Below are positions 53,364 through 61,868 of a DNA stretch of 64,000 nt, piece by piece. The notes beneath the pieces were generated by a model, which made no database searches, was not told the DNA's origin, and worked only from the letters and a program-made list of their open reading frames with translations. Source of the DNA: Udaeobacter sp963725505 (lineage in GTDB: Bacteria > Verrucomicrobiota > Verrucomicrobiia > Chthoniobacterales > UBA10450); assembly GCA_963725505.1 (NCBI GenBank), contig CAVRYN010000005.1, positions 620,001-684,000 on the forward strand, written 5' to 3'. Position 1 is the stretch's first letter. Each line of letters starts with the position of its first letter. Position numbers and translations under genes: made by a program.

Positions 53364-53462
53364 CGTGGCAGCTTTAATCGCATCAGTGATCTTGTTTGCG
53401 GCGCCGTGCACACCAGTTCGTGTCACGTTAGGCGATCTTGTTGTGCTCGGCGCTTGCCGCGG

Positions 53463-54588
53463 TCATGCGTCGCGGAGTAGCGGATGGGTCGCGCACCGGA
53501 TGCCGCCTCCCCATTGGGAGGCGATGTCCATGCGGAAACCCGAAACGACATTGACCTTGCGCTTTTCCAGTTCCTTGATCAGGCGGGTGTGCTCTTCCGC
53601 GATGAGCACCGAATTCTCCTGTAGGCACACTGTGTTACAGCCAAGGGCATGCGCCTCTTCCGGGGTTGCCTTAATGACCTCCCAACCCTTCACCGGCGCT
53701 GGCAGGCCCGCCTTTAGGCCGCTTGTATCGCACATGCACAGGCCAGGACGGATGACGGCGAAGATGCAGTCGAGATGCAGCCAGTTTTCCTGGAGGGGGA
53801 CTTCGTGGACCTTATAGCCTTCCGGCCCCAGGTAGCGCTGTAACCATTCGATGCCGGCTTTGTCCGACGCCAGGCCCGAATTACCGACGAGAACGTCTTT
53901 GCCTAAGACGAAGATGTCTCCGCCTTCCAGGAAGGGGCCAGGGCCGTCGGAAGTAGGTGTTGGTTTCACCGGCACAGGCTCAGGCATGGAGACGTGATGA
54001 GCATGCGGGTCTTCCGCCACGCGCCGCTGGAGGAGCTCACGAATAGCGAAGATCTCTTTCCGGCGAAACGGGGTCTTGACTGCCAGCTCGATAATGTGTT
54101 TGCCAACCACGAGGATCGGGTCCCGCATATAAACGGGAAAGCCGCCGACCGCCAGGTATGCTAGGAACTCTTGCTCCTCCTTGGTCCAAGGGCGAGCGCG
54201 GTGGACCTTCACCCCAGCGTTCTCATACGCCTTAGCCAAGCCTTCGAGCTGGGCGGCGGTCCCTTCGAGTCGGTCGGGCACGATGTCCTTCAATGGTTTC
54301 CCCTGGTACTGCTGAAACAGCTCCAGCGTGGGTTGGCCCTTGTGGTACCTGGTAGCAGAAGTGGGTAGGCGTGGGAACGACGGAGTCCTCGGGAAGGACG
54401 CCAACGATCACTTCCCGGAGCTTGCCCCACTCGTTGTGCAGGCCAATCGGATTCATAATCGGTTTCTCCTCGGCAGTCGCCCGTCGCGCGCCGCTGCAAA
54501 AAGAGAGGGGCACCACCGCGGCACCGGCTTGTAGCAGGAACGTACGTCGGTCAATCATCGGTGCTTCCCTCTGGTCATTGCAAAACAA
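53463..54588 (-). CDS. Amidinotransferase-family protein with Tat-like signal, frameshifted
   Basis: Frame 1 starts at 54588 with MIDRRTFLLQAGAAVVPLSFCSG, a twin-arginine-like signal, and GLHNEWGKLREVIVGVLPED. Near 54345 the frame changes and continues as YHKGQPTLELFQQYQGK to 53463. Motifs: PVYMRDPILVVG, GPFLEGGDIFVLGKDVLVG and the active-site region GGGIRCATHPLLR with the catalytic Cys. The family includes amidinotransferases and arginine deiminases; the substrate is not clear. Intact except for the single shift. The minus-strand orientation agrees with array 2, though no clear attC follows it. Confidence 0.8.
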
Positions 54589-54735
54589 ATTACGAGTTCC
54601 TGTTTATCCGAATTCGTTGAAGAAAGCAAGGCGAAACGCTTGGCCCAGGTCGTGGAGTCGCTAGAGACGCGCCCGTGACAGTAAGAGACGTCATCATTTC
54701 GGCGGTGATCAGCGCTCTGCTTATTGCCAGTTCCC

Positions 54736-54869
54736 CGATGCGCTGGTCGCGTCAACGGAGAAGGCGCCGGCCTTGCTCGGCGAGCTTCGAGGCGCTTCTC
54801 TTTCCAGTTTGAAATCAAATGAGAGAAAGAAAGAGCAGGGGAGACGACTACGTTTTGATTACGCACTAG
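54736..54869 (+). repeat. Duplicated 3' end of the glycosyltransferase gene, copy 2
   Basis: 134 bp matching 51998-52130, including the end of the reading frame and TAG. It has no coding context here. Confidence 0.85.
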
Positions 54870-54871
54870 CT

Positions 54872-55384
54872 CTAATGAGATCGGCGTTCGGCTGCGTTGT
54901 TCGGATCGGCGGTTTTCCCAGGACGTAATTTTCCTCTCTTAGCTGGCTTCCAAGCTAACACTTTGGATAGAACTCGCTCTGCTTTTAATGGCGATAATCT
55001 CGCTGACTCTTCCATCACGTCACGCGGTACCCAGTCAGGAAAGGGTACCTGTCTCGACGCGTGCGCACCGGTTTCTGTATGTTCGTCCCAAACTTTCGCG
55101 AGTCGCTCTTTGGCAAAGTGTGGCGAAAGTTTGACAAGAGCCGGCCAAAGCCGTCGATGAACATACGTGACTTTGTCATCAATTAACTTGCAGACCAAGA
55201 CGTCGGAACTTTCACAAACGGCACGCGCTGCTCGAAAGATTACCCGCCCTTTAGCGTGTCCCCACCAACTGCCTCGAATTGACCCACCTGCAATCGCCTC
55301 TGCGAGGCTCGGAACCGGACCGCGCGCGGCTTGGAGCACGACTCCATGACGTTTCACGAAAGCGATTGCTTCTTTTGGACTCAC
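54872..55384 (-). CDS. Conserved-looking hypothetical protein, 170 aa
   Basis: Starts MSPKEAIAFVKRHGVVLQAARGPVPSLAEAIAGGSIRGSWWGH, with VLVCKLIDDKVTYVHRRLWPALVKL and HASRQVPFPDWVP. I have a sense that this is a widely occurring uncharacterised family with the GSWWGH motif, but I cannot name it. Cytosolic, basic C-terminal tail. In the orientation of array 2. Confidence 0.65.
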   Translation of the reverse strand: MSPKEAIAFVKRHGVVLQAARGPVPSLAEAIAGGSIRGSWWGHAKGRVIFRAARAVCESSDVLVCKLIDDKVTYVHRRLWPALVKLSPHFAKERLAKVWDEHTETGAHASRQVPFPDWVPRDVMEESARLSPLKAERVLSKVLAWKPAKRGKLRPGKTADPNNAAERRSH

Positions 55385-55400
55385 TTCTTTCTAATTTCGC

Positions 55401-56213
55401 TCAGTCGCCCTGCTGTAGCCAGACGTAGCGCTTGCCATTCCAGTAGATCAGCGCGCTGGCTGCCTCACTCTTGCCCACGAGAAGCGCGTCTCCGCGAAGA
55501 TGCGGAATGTTTGTAACATCGCCTCTCGGTGCCACGCGAGTTTTCGAATAAACCTGCCACGTATCCATCCACTCGAAGTCATCGCCGCCATTGCCGACAG
55601 CAGTCCCCGCGCCGAGAATTGTTACCTTGCTCGTGCCACCTTGAACGATCGCGATCCCGCTCTTTCCGGTTGAGCGTTGCTTCACCAGAACAGCCACGTC
55701 AATTTTGCCGTCGCGATTGAAATCTCCGCGCAGATAGAATGGATTCATGGAAAAGGAGACTTCGTACTTCTTTGCAAGCGGACCACGTATGATGGCTCTC
55801 TCGACGGCCTCAGGAATGTCATGAGGTTGCATGGCCACTTCCGGCGTTTGGGACGGCGCAGGATCGATTTGCGTTATGGCTTTCGTCTTTAAATCAATTT
55901 GGTACGTCTTCCCGCGCTCAGACGTAACGAGGAGCATGCCATTTCGAAGACTCAGCGACTTAATGAAGACCCACTGAACGTCCTCCTCGAGCGTCGGATC
56001 AATGCGATTGGTAAACACCGTTAAGTCCCAAAGCTTCCTGTTGGTCTGGACATCCCACGCTTCGATGTATGCGCGGCGACCATCGTCGTTCGGCGCGAAA
56101 TAGCGGACGCCTTCGTGAATGACGGGCTCGACGTTTGCAGGTGCGCTACGTTTGGCAGAGGTCAGATGCGGCAGGAGGATCACCGCAAAGAGTATGAAAA
56201 TCAGGCGTGTCAC
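55401..56213 (-). CDS. Secreted protein with FG-GAP-like segment, cassette gene
   Basis: 270 aa from the GTG at 56213; the frame upstream runs through attC sequence. Signal peptide VTRLIFILFAVILLPHLTSA. The middle resembles a PQQ or quinoprotein-like sequence (AWDVQTNRKLWDLTVF), and RGDFNRDGKIDVAVLVKQ is an FG-GAP/EF-hand-like calcium segment. Ends YWNGKRYVWLQQGD. Likely a periplasmic beta-rich protein. The start is ten bases from the core of the attC at 56223, typical of a cassette. Confidence 0.65.
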   Translation of the reverse strand: MTRLIFILFAVILLPHLTSAKRSAPANVEPVIHEGVRYFAPNDDGRRAYIEAWDVQTNRKLWDLTVFTNRIDPTLEEDVQWVFIKSLSLRNGMLLVTSERGKTYQIDLKTKAITQIDPAPSQTPEVAMQPHDIPEAVERAIIRGPLAKKYEVSFSMNPFYLRGDFNRDGKIDVAVLVKQRSTGKSGIAIVQGGTSKVTILGAGTAVGNGGDDFEWMDTWQVYSKTRVAPRGDVTNIPHLRGDALLVGKSEAASALIYWNGKRYVWLQQGD

Positions 56214-56222
56214 AAGCGAGAG

Positions 56223-56318
56223 GCCTAACGAGAAAGAGATAAGCCACGGCAGGGTGTCGTGGCAAGCACACTGAACTCGCAACGAAATGGGGCCGTTGGC
56301 TTCATCGACTGGTTAGGC
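56223..56318 (-). repeat. attC site a of array 2
   Basis: 96 bp. Left core GCCTAAC then GAGAAAGAGATAAGCCACGG; right end CGTTGGCTTCATCGACTG and core GTTAGGC. Leftward orientation. Very similar to 61258-61353 and to the relic at 15906. Confidence 0.88.
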
Positions 56319-56325
56319 CACTGGT

Positions 56326-56793
56326 TTAATAAACACATGATGCAACTAGAAGAATCAAAGTGATAACCAAAAAGACAACCCGGATGGCATGAAGCAAATC
56401 CCAACGCCGTCGCAGATCTCGCCAATTTGCTGGCACTGTATCTGGCTGCCAGCGGGCAACCTGATTGTTGATGGGAACGGGCAAGAGCACGGAGTAAAGA
56501 CTTATGAGGGCTAAAAGCACCGCCGAGGCGAGTGCCAGCCACCACGGCGTGCTTCGTGCCGTGTGCGCAACGAAAGTTAATGCAAGGGCAAGCAGAAATG
56601 TAAGCGCATACCAGAATGGCATCACCATGCCGAGAACCCTCGCCAATGCTTGGGCAGCTCGAATATGCACCGCGTCCTCAAGGTGGCTGATGCGAGGGTG
56701 AAAGAACACCGCCACGGCAAGCTCGCTGCCAGTCAACGTCCCCGCGACCACGATGGCGGCGACCTCAAGAGCATGAATAATATCGGGGTTCAT
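56326..56793 (-). CDS. DUF1772 family membrane protein, cassette gene
   Basis: 155 aa with four membrane helices (IIHALEVAAIVVAGTLTGSELAVAVF, MVMPFWYALTFLLALALTFVA, WWLALASAVLLALISLYSVLL, LHAIRVVFLVITLILLVA). NNQVARW and LRRRWDLLHAIR are characteristic of DUF1772. Function unknown. Enclosed by two attC sites, so a complete single-gene cassette. Confidence 0.82.
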   Translation of the reverse strand: MNPDIIHALEVAAIVVAGTLTGSELAVAVFFHPRISHLEDAVHIRAAQALARVLGMVMPFWYALTFLLALALTFVAHTARSTPWWLALASAVLLALISLYSVLLPVPINNQVARWQPDTVPANWRDLRRRWDLLHAIRVVFLVITLILLVASCVY

Positions 56794-56799
56794 AAAGTC

Positions 56800-56922
56800 G
56801 CCTAACGAGAAAGAGCTGAGGTGCTGCGAGCGGGAGCGCGCTCCGCAACGGGTAAAAGGGTTGAAATCATAAAAAGCAAGGTCGTACGCCGGCTCGCAGT
56901 CAGCTCCAGCGTCTGGTTAGGT
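56800..56922 (-). repeat. attC site b of array 2
   Basis: 123 bp. GCCTAACGAGAAAGAGCTGA at the left, CAGCTCCAGCGTCTG and core GTTAGGT at the right. The middle contains an AT-rich spacer. Confidence 0.85.
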
Positions 56923-57171
56923 CTTTCGTGCTGCGTCACTCCCATTGTCTTTCTCGATTCTACGGGGCCGGCTGCTAATATAGGTAAGCCTTACGATCAC
57001 GCCGATAAAAACGAATAGGAACAAATGCACCCAGCCTGGAATGTCAGGGGCGTAAAGATTAGAGTCCGTCACGGGGTGGCCGCTATATGAGAACCACGCC
57101 CCGACAAAGCATCCGACCGCGACAACAATTAGCACCAGAGCTTCCGTTCGGTTGACCTGGTGCGGACGCAT
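56917..57171 (-). CDS. Small membrane protein, cassette gene
   Basis: 84 aa from the ATG at 57171 (MRPHQVNRTEALVLIVV); the frame is open upstream through an attC end. Two helices (ALVLIVVAVGCFVGAWFSYSG and VHLFLFVFIGVIVRLTYI) and a basic tail. The stop TAA is within the attC core at 56917. No family recognised. Confidence 0.6.
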   Translation of the reverse strand: MRPHQVNRTEALVLIVVAVGCFVGAWFSYSGHPVTDSNLYAPDIPGWVHLFLFVFIGVIVRLTYISSRPRRIEKDNGSDAARKT

Positions 57172-57173
57172 AG

Positions 57174-57250
57174 ACCTAACGAGAATGGAGCGGACTGCCA
57201 AGCCGTGACATAGACGGAAAGCCCGAAGGGTGAACGAATGGCATGAGAGA
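57174..57250 (-). repeat. Half attC site joined to a dispersed repeat
   Basis: ACCTAAC core at 57174-57180, but the other half is missing. Instead GAATGGAGCGGACTG..GACATAGACGGAAAGCCC follows, matching the interior of the 27170-27307 repeat. A repeat insertion or recombination probably removed the right half. Confidence 0.65.
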
Positions 57251-57251
57251 A

Positions 57252-58521
57252 TCAATCAAGATCAGCAGATCCGAGCGGAGCCTGGTCGACGCGGTCATCA
57301 CAGCTTCGCGCGACGAGCGCGGCTGCAACGAGATGGCCGGTTGTGTTCAGCACCGTGGCGAAGACGTCGGGGATCGCGTCGACTGCGATCAGGATCCCGA
57401 TTCCTTTGGCCGGCAGACCGATGGCAAGAAAGAGTGGTGTCAGCATGATGAACGCGCCGCGCGGAATGCCCGGCACGGCGAACGCAAGGAACACTGCAGC
57501 GAAAGCGACCGTCGCTACGCTGTCGGCGTGGAGCGGCACGCCGTAGAACCAGCCGACAAAGAGCGCGCCGATCGTCCATGACACCGGCGCCGCAATCTTG
57601 AACGTGGAGACGGCAAGAGGCAGGACAAATCCGGTGACCCGCTCGGGCAATTGCAAGTTCTTCTCGGCCGTCTCGACGAGCGCTGGCAGCGACGCGATCG
57701 ACGAGCTCGAGCTGAAGGCAATGAGCTGCGGCGGCAGGGCGGCACGCGCGAAGCGGCGCAGCGGAATCCGGCCTACGATTGCCACAACGGGGTAGAGCAG
57801 CAGCGTTACGGCGATGCTCGCGGCCGAGTAGGCAGCGACATAAAAGCCAATCGCGCCCGCCAGCGTTGCGCCGGCATGGACGGCCAGTGGAAGGACGAGC
57901 GCGAATACGCCGAGCGGCGCAGCGAGGATGATCCAGCGGACGAGGACGAGCATCGCGTCGCTCAGAGCGCGGAAGAAGCGTCGTCAGCGTCTGACGCGAT
58001 GCCTCGGGGGAGCGCGCAATTGCCAACGCGAGGAGCAGCGTGAAAAGGATCAGCGGCATCATCGCCCCGCTCGCGGCGGCGGCGATCGGGTTCGCAGGGA
58101 GGAGCGAGACAAGCCACGCCGAGAACGTCTGCGCCTGTCCTTCCGCAGAGATTTCATTCGCCGCTTCGACCGCGCCGGATGGGAGTTGCAGTGCACCGTG
58201 AGGCGGAAGGAGCCCGAACATCGCCAGCGCGACCGGAATGACGATGGTCGCGACTCCAATGAGAAGCAGCACAAAAGTAACGAGCGTTCGTCCGCCGAGC
58301 CGGCCGATCGACTTGATGTCCGACACCGATGCGACTCCGGTGATCAGCAGCGAAACGACGAGAGGGATTACCGTCATGCGAATGCCGTTGACCCAGAGCG
58401 TGCCGATCGGCGCGATCGCGTCGGCGGCGCGGATTAGTGAGGCGTTATGCAATGCCGCGATGAGGACGCCGAGGAGGATCGCGGCGACGAGAGCGAGAAG
58501 GACGCGCGTGCTCTCTTTCAT
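57252..58521 (-). CDS. Dicarboxylate/amino acid:cation symporter (SDF family), frameshifted
   Basis: Start ATG at 58521 (MKESTRVLLALVAAILLGVLIAAL). Frame 1 runs to about 57960: LWVNGIRMTVIPLVVSLLITG, PANPIAAAASGAMMPLILFTLL. Frame 2 (57953-57252) continues: AFSSSSSIASLPALVE (serine-rich hairpin), TFKIAAPVSWTIGALF and GLPAKGIGILIAVDAIPDVFATVLNTTGH. All key SDF regions exist, with a single shift near 57950. Sodium- or proton-driven uptake of Glu, Asp or C4-acids. GC-rich compared with neighbours. The start overlaps the SDR stop (ATGA type). Confidence 0.85.
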
Positions 58522-59315
58522 CACATCATCAAGTCGCCACCGTTGATATCGAATGATGCGCCGGTGATGTAGCCGGCGGCCTCCGAGGCAGCGAAGCAAA
58601 TCAAGTCGGCGACTTCGCGCGCGGTGCCGATGCGCGGGATCGGGTAACTTGCTGCGAGGCGTTGCAGCAATTCGTCGTTGGCATGCTCGCGCGTCAGCTC
58701 CGTGTCAATCATCCCGGGGCAGACGGCGTTCACGGTAATCCCGAACTTGCCGAGTTCCTTCGCTGCGGCGCGCGTGAGGCCGAGCAGGCCCGCCTTTGAT
58801 GCGGTGTAATGCGCGCCGCCCAGGGTGCTGACCATTCGGCCGGCGGACGAGGAGATATTAATGATGCGGCCGTAGCGCTGCGCCTGCATCGCCGGAAGTG
58901 CCGCCTTCGTGAGCAGGAATGGCGCGGTGAGATTGACCTCAAGTGCGGCGCGCCATTCCTCCGCAGTCAGATCAGGAAACCGCGTGGAGAGCGCGAGCGC
59001 GGCGTTGTTAACGATAACGTCGATGCGGCCAAAGCGCTCAAGTGTCATTCGCACGATCTCCTCCGCCGCACCGGGCGCGGCGATGTCACCCGGTACGGCT
59101 AGCGTGCGTTCGCCGATCGACGCGGCGAGACTTTCGGCACGCGCGCGGTCACGCACATTCACTGCCACCGCGGCGCCGCGTTCGTGGAAGCACTCCGCCG
59201 CGGCACGCCCGAGCCCGCGCCAGGCGCCGGTGACGATGACAACGCGCCCGGCAAAGTCCTGCGCTGAACGCTGCCCGCTCATCTCAATATCCGAGCTTCC
59301 CATTGCGGTTCCCAT
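58521..59315 (-). CDS. Short-chain dehydrogenase/reductase
   Basis: 264 aa from the ATG at 59315, with GGAG upstream; the frame extends into attC sequence. TGAWRGLGRAAAECF (cofactor loop, a TGxxxGxG variant), NNAALA, and YTASKAGLLGLTRAAAKEL (Tyr-x3-Lys). PGMIDTEL near the end. Resembles FabG-like 3-oxoacyl reductases. GC-rich; coupled to the symporter, so a two-gene cassette or a small operon carried as one. Confidence 0.87.
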   Translation of the reverse strand: MGTAMGSSDIEMSGQRSAQDFAGRVVIVTGAWRGLGRAAAECFHERGAAVAVNVRDRARAESLAASIGERTLAVPGDIAAPGAAEEIVRMTLERFGRIDVIVNNAALALSTRFPDLTAEEWRAALEVNLTAPFLLTKAALPAMQAQRYGRIINISSSAGRMVSTLGGAHYTASKAGLLGLTRAAAKELGKFGITVNAVCPGMIDTELTREHANDELLQRLAASYPIPRIGTAREVADLICFAASEAAGYITGASFDINGGDLMM

Positions 59316-59356
59316 TTGCTCCAACGCAACTGGCTTTTCACGACCGATGGAGATGG

Positions 59357-59563
59357 ACCTAACGAGACCAAGCTGAGCCACCGCTGGCGAGAGCGAACTT
59401 TGCTTTTACTTCATCCTTCATAATTGAAACTCCTTTCACGTCCCCGTTCAGTCGCCGCTCCCCTCGCGGCTTTGCCTTCTATGTCGCTCATCCGATTCGC
59501 TCCATTCATTCCTCAGTCCTCGATCCAAAGCTGCCTGCGGTTGGCTCCAGCGATTGGTTAGGC
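59357..59563 (-). repeat. attC site c of array 2, unusually long
   Basis: 207 bp. ACCTAACGAGACCAAGCTGA at the left; TTGGCTCCAGCGATTG and core GTTAGGC at the right. The interior holds an unpaired ~100-bp stretch. It separates the VOC and SDR cassettes. Confidence 0.8.
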
Positions 59564-59584
59564 GACGGTTGGCTGGATGCTGCG

Positions 59585-59917
59585 TTAGGGCATCTGTATA
59601 AACCCGATGAGATTACCCTCTGCATCTTTTGCAGTTGCAACCAGTTTGCCGCCTCCGACATCTCTCACTGCTTGCTGCATCTGTCCGCCAGCATTGAGGA
59701 CTAACTGGAGACTGTTCTCGATATCGCTTACGTGCCAGAAGGCCACGGGGCCGGGCTGCCCGTTAGGGGTCAATCCAATGTCTTGATCGCCGATCTTGAA
59801 GCCGACGTAATACGGGTTCTCGACATACGGATCGACGCCCAGAAGTTTCGTGTAGAGCGCCTTTGCTCGAGTAATGTCGGTAGCGGAATAGATGATTGTT
59901 TTAATGCCTTGGTTCAT
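59585..59917 (-). CDS. VOC (glyoxalase/bleomycin-resistance-like) protein
   Basis: 110 aa. Two beta-alpha-beta-beta-beta modules: IKTIIYSATDITRAKALYTKLLGVDPYVENPYYVGFKIG and GPVAFWHVSDIENSLQLVLNAGG. GNLIGFIQMP closes the fold. VOC proteins bind metal and catalyse isomerisation, ring cleavage or drug sequestration; here the function is unknown. Complete cassette. Confidence 0.88.
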   Translation of the reverse strand: MNQGIKTIIYSATDITRAKALYTKLLGVDPYVENPYYVGFKIGDQDIGLTPNGQPGPVAFWHVSDIENSLQLVLNAGGQMQQAVRDVGGGKLVATAKDAEGNLIGFIQMP

Positions 59918-59966
59918 TTGCGTGGTCTTGGATTTATTCGTGTTTGTGTTGGAAATGTGCGAAGTC

Positions 59967-60071
59967 GCCTAACGAGAAAGAGATAAGCCACCCAGCACTT
60001 TGGAAATCAGCGTGCGCATCATCGAGAACTTACAGCAAAGTGCTGGGCTGGCTGCAGCGACTGGTAGCACG
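59967..60071 (-). repeat. attC site d of array 2, shared hairpin subtype
   Basis: 105 bp. GCCTAACGAGAAAGAGATAA at the left. Stem CCCAGCACTTTG/CAAAGTGCTGGG and loop are the reverse complement of attC 4. The right core has decayed to GGTAGCAC. Confidence 0.85.
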
Positions 60072-60139
60072 TCGCGCAGAAATTTGCGGTCGGCCTCCGC
60101 GTCCGTGCTGTAGATGATGGAATGTGCACCAGTGATCAT
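60072..60139 (-). pseudogene. N-terminal fragment of a second VOC gene
   Basis: ATG at 60139; MITGAHSIIYSTDAEADRKF and a few residues more, a typical VOC start, then reading straight into attC d. At least 80% of the gene is missing. The start is at the usual distance from the attC e core, so this is a cassette whose body has been deleted. Confidence 0.75.
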
Positions 60140-60142
60140 GAC

Positions 60143-60249
60143 ATCTAACGAGAACAAGATGAGCCACCGCAGGAGCTACAAGTGGCGTTCATAAACAAGA
60201 ACTTCGGGCATACGGACGGTTCGCGGTTGGCTCCATCGCATGGTTAGAT
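60143..60249 (-). repeat. attC site e of array 2
   Basis: 107 bp. ATCTAACGAGAACAAGATGA at the left; GGTTGGCTCCATCGCATG and core GTTAGAT at the right. Confidence 0.85.
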
Positions 60250-60287
60250 GCATTGTGTGAATCGCGAGCCGAATTGACCTGCAGAAA

Positions 60288-61259
60288 CTACAGTCTCGAA
60301 GGCAAGCTCCTGACCGCTTCAACCGCATTTTTAAGTGCAAGCGGTGACAAGATCAAGTGGATGTGATCTACCGCAGGGACAATTGTCACCGGCACATCTT
60401 TCCCTGCCTGCTTCAGAACCTCGGCGAAGCGGTTTGGATAATAGACTTCGTCGTTCTCGCCGATCAGAAGGCGGAAAGGCTGATGCATGTTGCGGAGATC
60501 TGCGAGATAGTCTTCGTGCGGCCGAAAGTTGGTTTCCAGCGCATAGGAATATTCCGAGGTCAGAATTGTCTTTGTGTTTTCGCTCACGGCGAAGCGGAGG
60601 ACTGGGAGCGAATTGAAGGTTCGTAGACCGAATCCATTTAGAATCGACAGCGCGACGATGCGCGGAACACCCACACTCGCCCAACCTCCACTGGCGGGCC
60701 GTAAACTCGGTGCATCCTGACTGAGAAACGGAGCCAGAAACAAATAGCTTTTAAAAAGATCCTGCCGACTGCTGCCCGCGAAACGCAGGGCGAATCCGCC
60801 ACCGGAGGAGAAGCCGGCCAGGGTCACCGGCGCTGGCGGTGAAACCGCACGCATGAAGTCAGTGAGATCGTCTTCCAGTTGTCCGATATAACCGATCTGG
60901 CCCTTGTCGCCGGAGCCACCATGGCCACGGATATCCAGCGCATAGGTCGTAAATCCTGCCGCGCTCAATTCCTTGGCCATCGGGTGCATGCTGGAGCTGG
61001 TGGCCGATGAGCCATGAATCAGCACAACGCTGCCCTGACTCGGAGCTGCGGTCGCGGGAGCATAAGATCGGTAGGCCAGCTGTGTTCCGTCCCGAGCCGT
61101 GAACCTGGATAGCTGTGGCAAGTCCGAAAAATCCACAGAATTAAATGGATCAGTGATGCTTCCCATCGGATGCGGCGTGCCGGGCCCTCCGAAGATGATG
61201 GCGAGAGCAAAAATCACGACCACTAAACCCAGGCCGATGATAAGAACGCGCTTCAGCAT
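60288..61259 (-). CDS. Membrane-anchored alpha/beta hydrolase, cassette gene
   Basis: 323 aa. N-terminal anchor (VLIIGLGLVVVIFALAIIFGG). VVLIHGSSATSSSMHPMAKEL (oxyanion loop), LDIRGHGGSG, nucleophile GFSSGGGFALRFA, acid near LIGENDEVYYPNRF and histidine in AVDHIHLIL. Lysophospholipase-like fold. The start overlaps the core of attC f. It is a complete cassette. Confidence 0.85.
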   Translation of the reverse strand: MLKRVLIIGLGLVVVIFALAIIFGGPGTPHPMGSITDPFNSVDFSDLPQLSRFTARDGTQLAYRSYAPATAAPSQGSVVLIHGSSATSSSMHPMAKELSAAGFTTYALDIRGHGGSGDKGQIGYIGQLEDDLTDFMRAVSPPAPVTLAGFSSGGGFALRFAGSSRQDLFKSYLFLAPFLSQDAPSLRPASGGWASVGVPRIVALSILNGFGLRTFNSLPVLRFAVSENTKTILTSEYSYALETNFRPHEDYLADLRNMHQPFRLLIGENDEVYYPNRFAEVLKQAGKDVPVTIVPAVDHIHLILSPLALKNAVEAVRSLPSRL

Positions 61260-61353
61260 CTAACGAGACAGAGATAAGCCACGGCAGGGTGTCGTGGCAA
61301 ACACACTGAACTTATTTCGCAATGGGGCCGTTGGCTTCATCGATTGGTTAGGC
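61258..61353 (-). repeat. attC site f of array 2
   Basis: 96 bp. ATCTAACGAGACAGAGATAA at the left; CGTTGGCTTCATCGATTG and core GTTAGGC at the right. Almost the same sequence as attC a. Confidence 0.88.
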
Positions 61354-61561
61354 TACTGGGGGAACTGTGAGTTGAATCCGCGGAACCACCGCGATAACGG
61401 CGCCAGATGAAATAGCCCATGACTGTGCCGAAGAAAACGGCGCGGGCGATAAATCGAAGAACTTCGGATCGTGAAGTTTCGGATAGGCTGCTAGGCAATG
61501 TGACCACTGATGCCAAGGAAACAGCGCGCCGTCCCCGTTGCGGCATCGCGAGTGAGGTCAA
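61337..61561 (-). CDS. Possible small membrane peptide between two cassette elements
   Basis: 74-codon frame with one hydrophobic segment (FIARAVFFGTVMGYFIWRRYRGG) that ends inside attC f. It overlaps the 3' part of the 61491 gene, so only the C-terminal ~50 codons could be independent. May be a genuine small cassette ORF, or chance. Confidence 0.3.
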   Translation of the reverse strand: MTSLAMPQRGRRAVSLASVVTLPSSLSETSRSEVLRFIARAVFFGTVMGYFIWRRYRGGSADSTHSSPSSLTNR

Positions 61562-61868
61562 CGCGCAACGTCAAATCGCGAGAGAGGATCATGCGCACCG
61601 GGTCCGCGGACTTGTAAATGTCTGACCCGCTGTATTTGAGTTGGAAAAAAGTCACCGGATAATGCTGCACGACGGCGCTGCCGTTCTTGTCCACCACCAC
61701 GATGACTGGGTTTGGTTTTTGTCCCGGCGGCATTTCGGAACTGGTGGAGACGAACTCGACGACGAGTTGTTTTCCGGCGGGCACCACGGTTGACAACTTG
61801 GTGTCCAGCCAGCCCGCACTGGAGCCTGGGGCGCTGACGGCTTCGACGAGGATATTGAATGCTTTCAT
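61491..61868 (-). CDS. Hypothetical beta-rich cassette protein, 125 aa
   Basis: Starts MKAFNILVEAVSAPGSSAGWLDTK. Contains QLVVEFVSTSSEMPPGQKPNPVIVVVDKNG and RDLTLRVDLTRDAATGTARCFLGISGH. No signal peptide. Pattern of a jelly-roll or lectin-like fold, but no family recognised. Has a 150-bp leader before attC g, longer than usual for a cassette; it may include its own promoter. Confidence 0.6.
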   Translation of the reverse strand: MKAFNILVEAVSAPGSSAGWLDTKLSTVVPAGKQLVVEFVSTSSEMPPGQKPNPVIVVVDKNGSAVVQHYPVTFFQLKYSGSDIYKSADPVRMILSRDLTLRVDLTRDAATGTARCFLGISGHIA

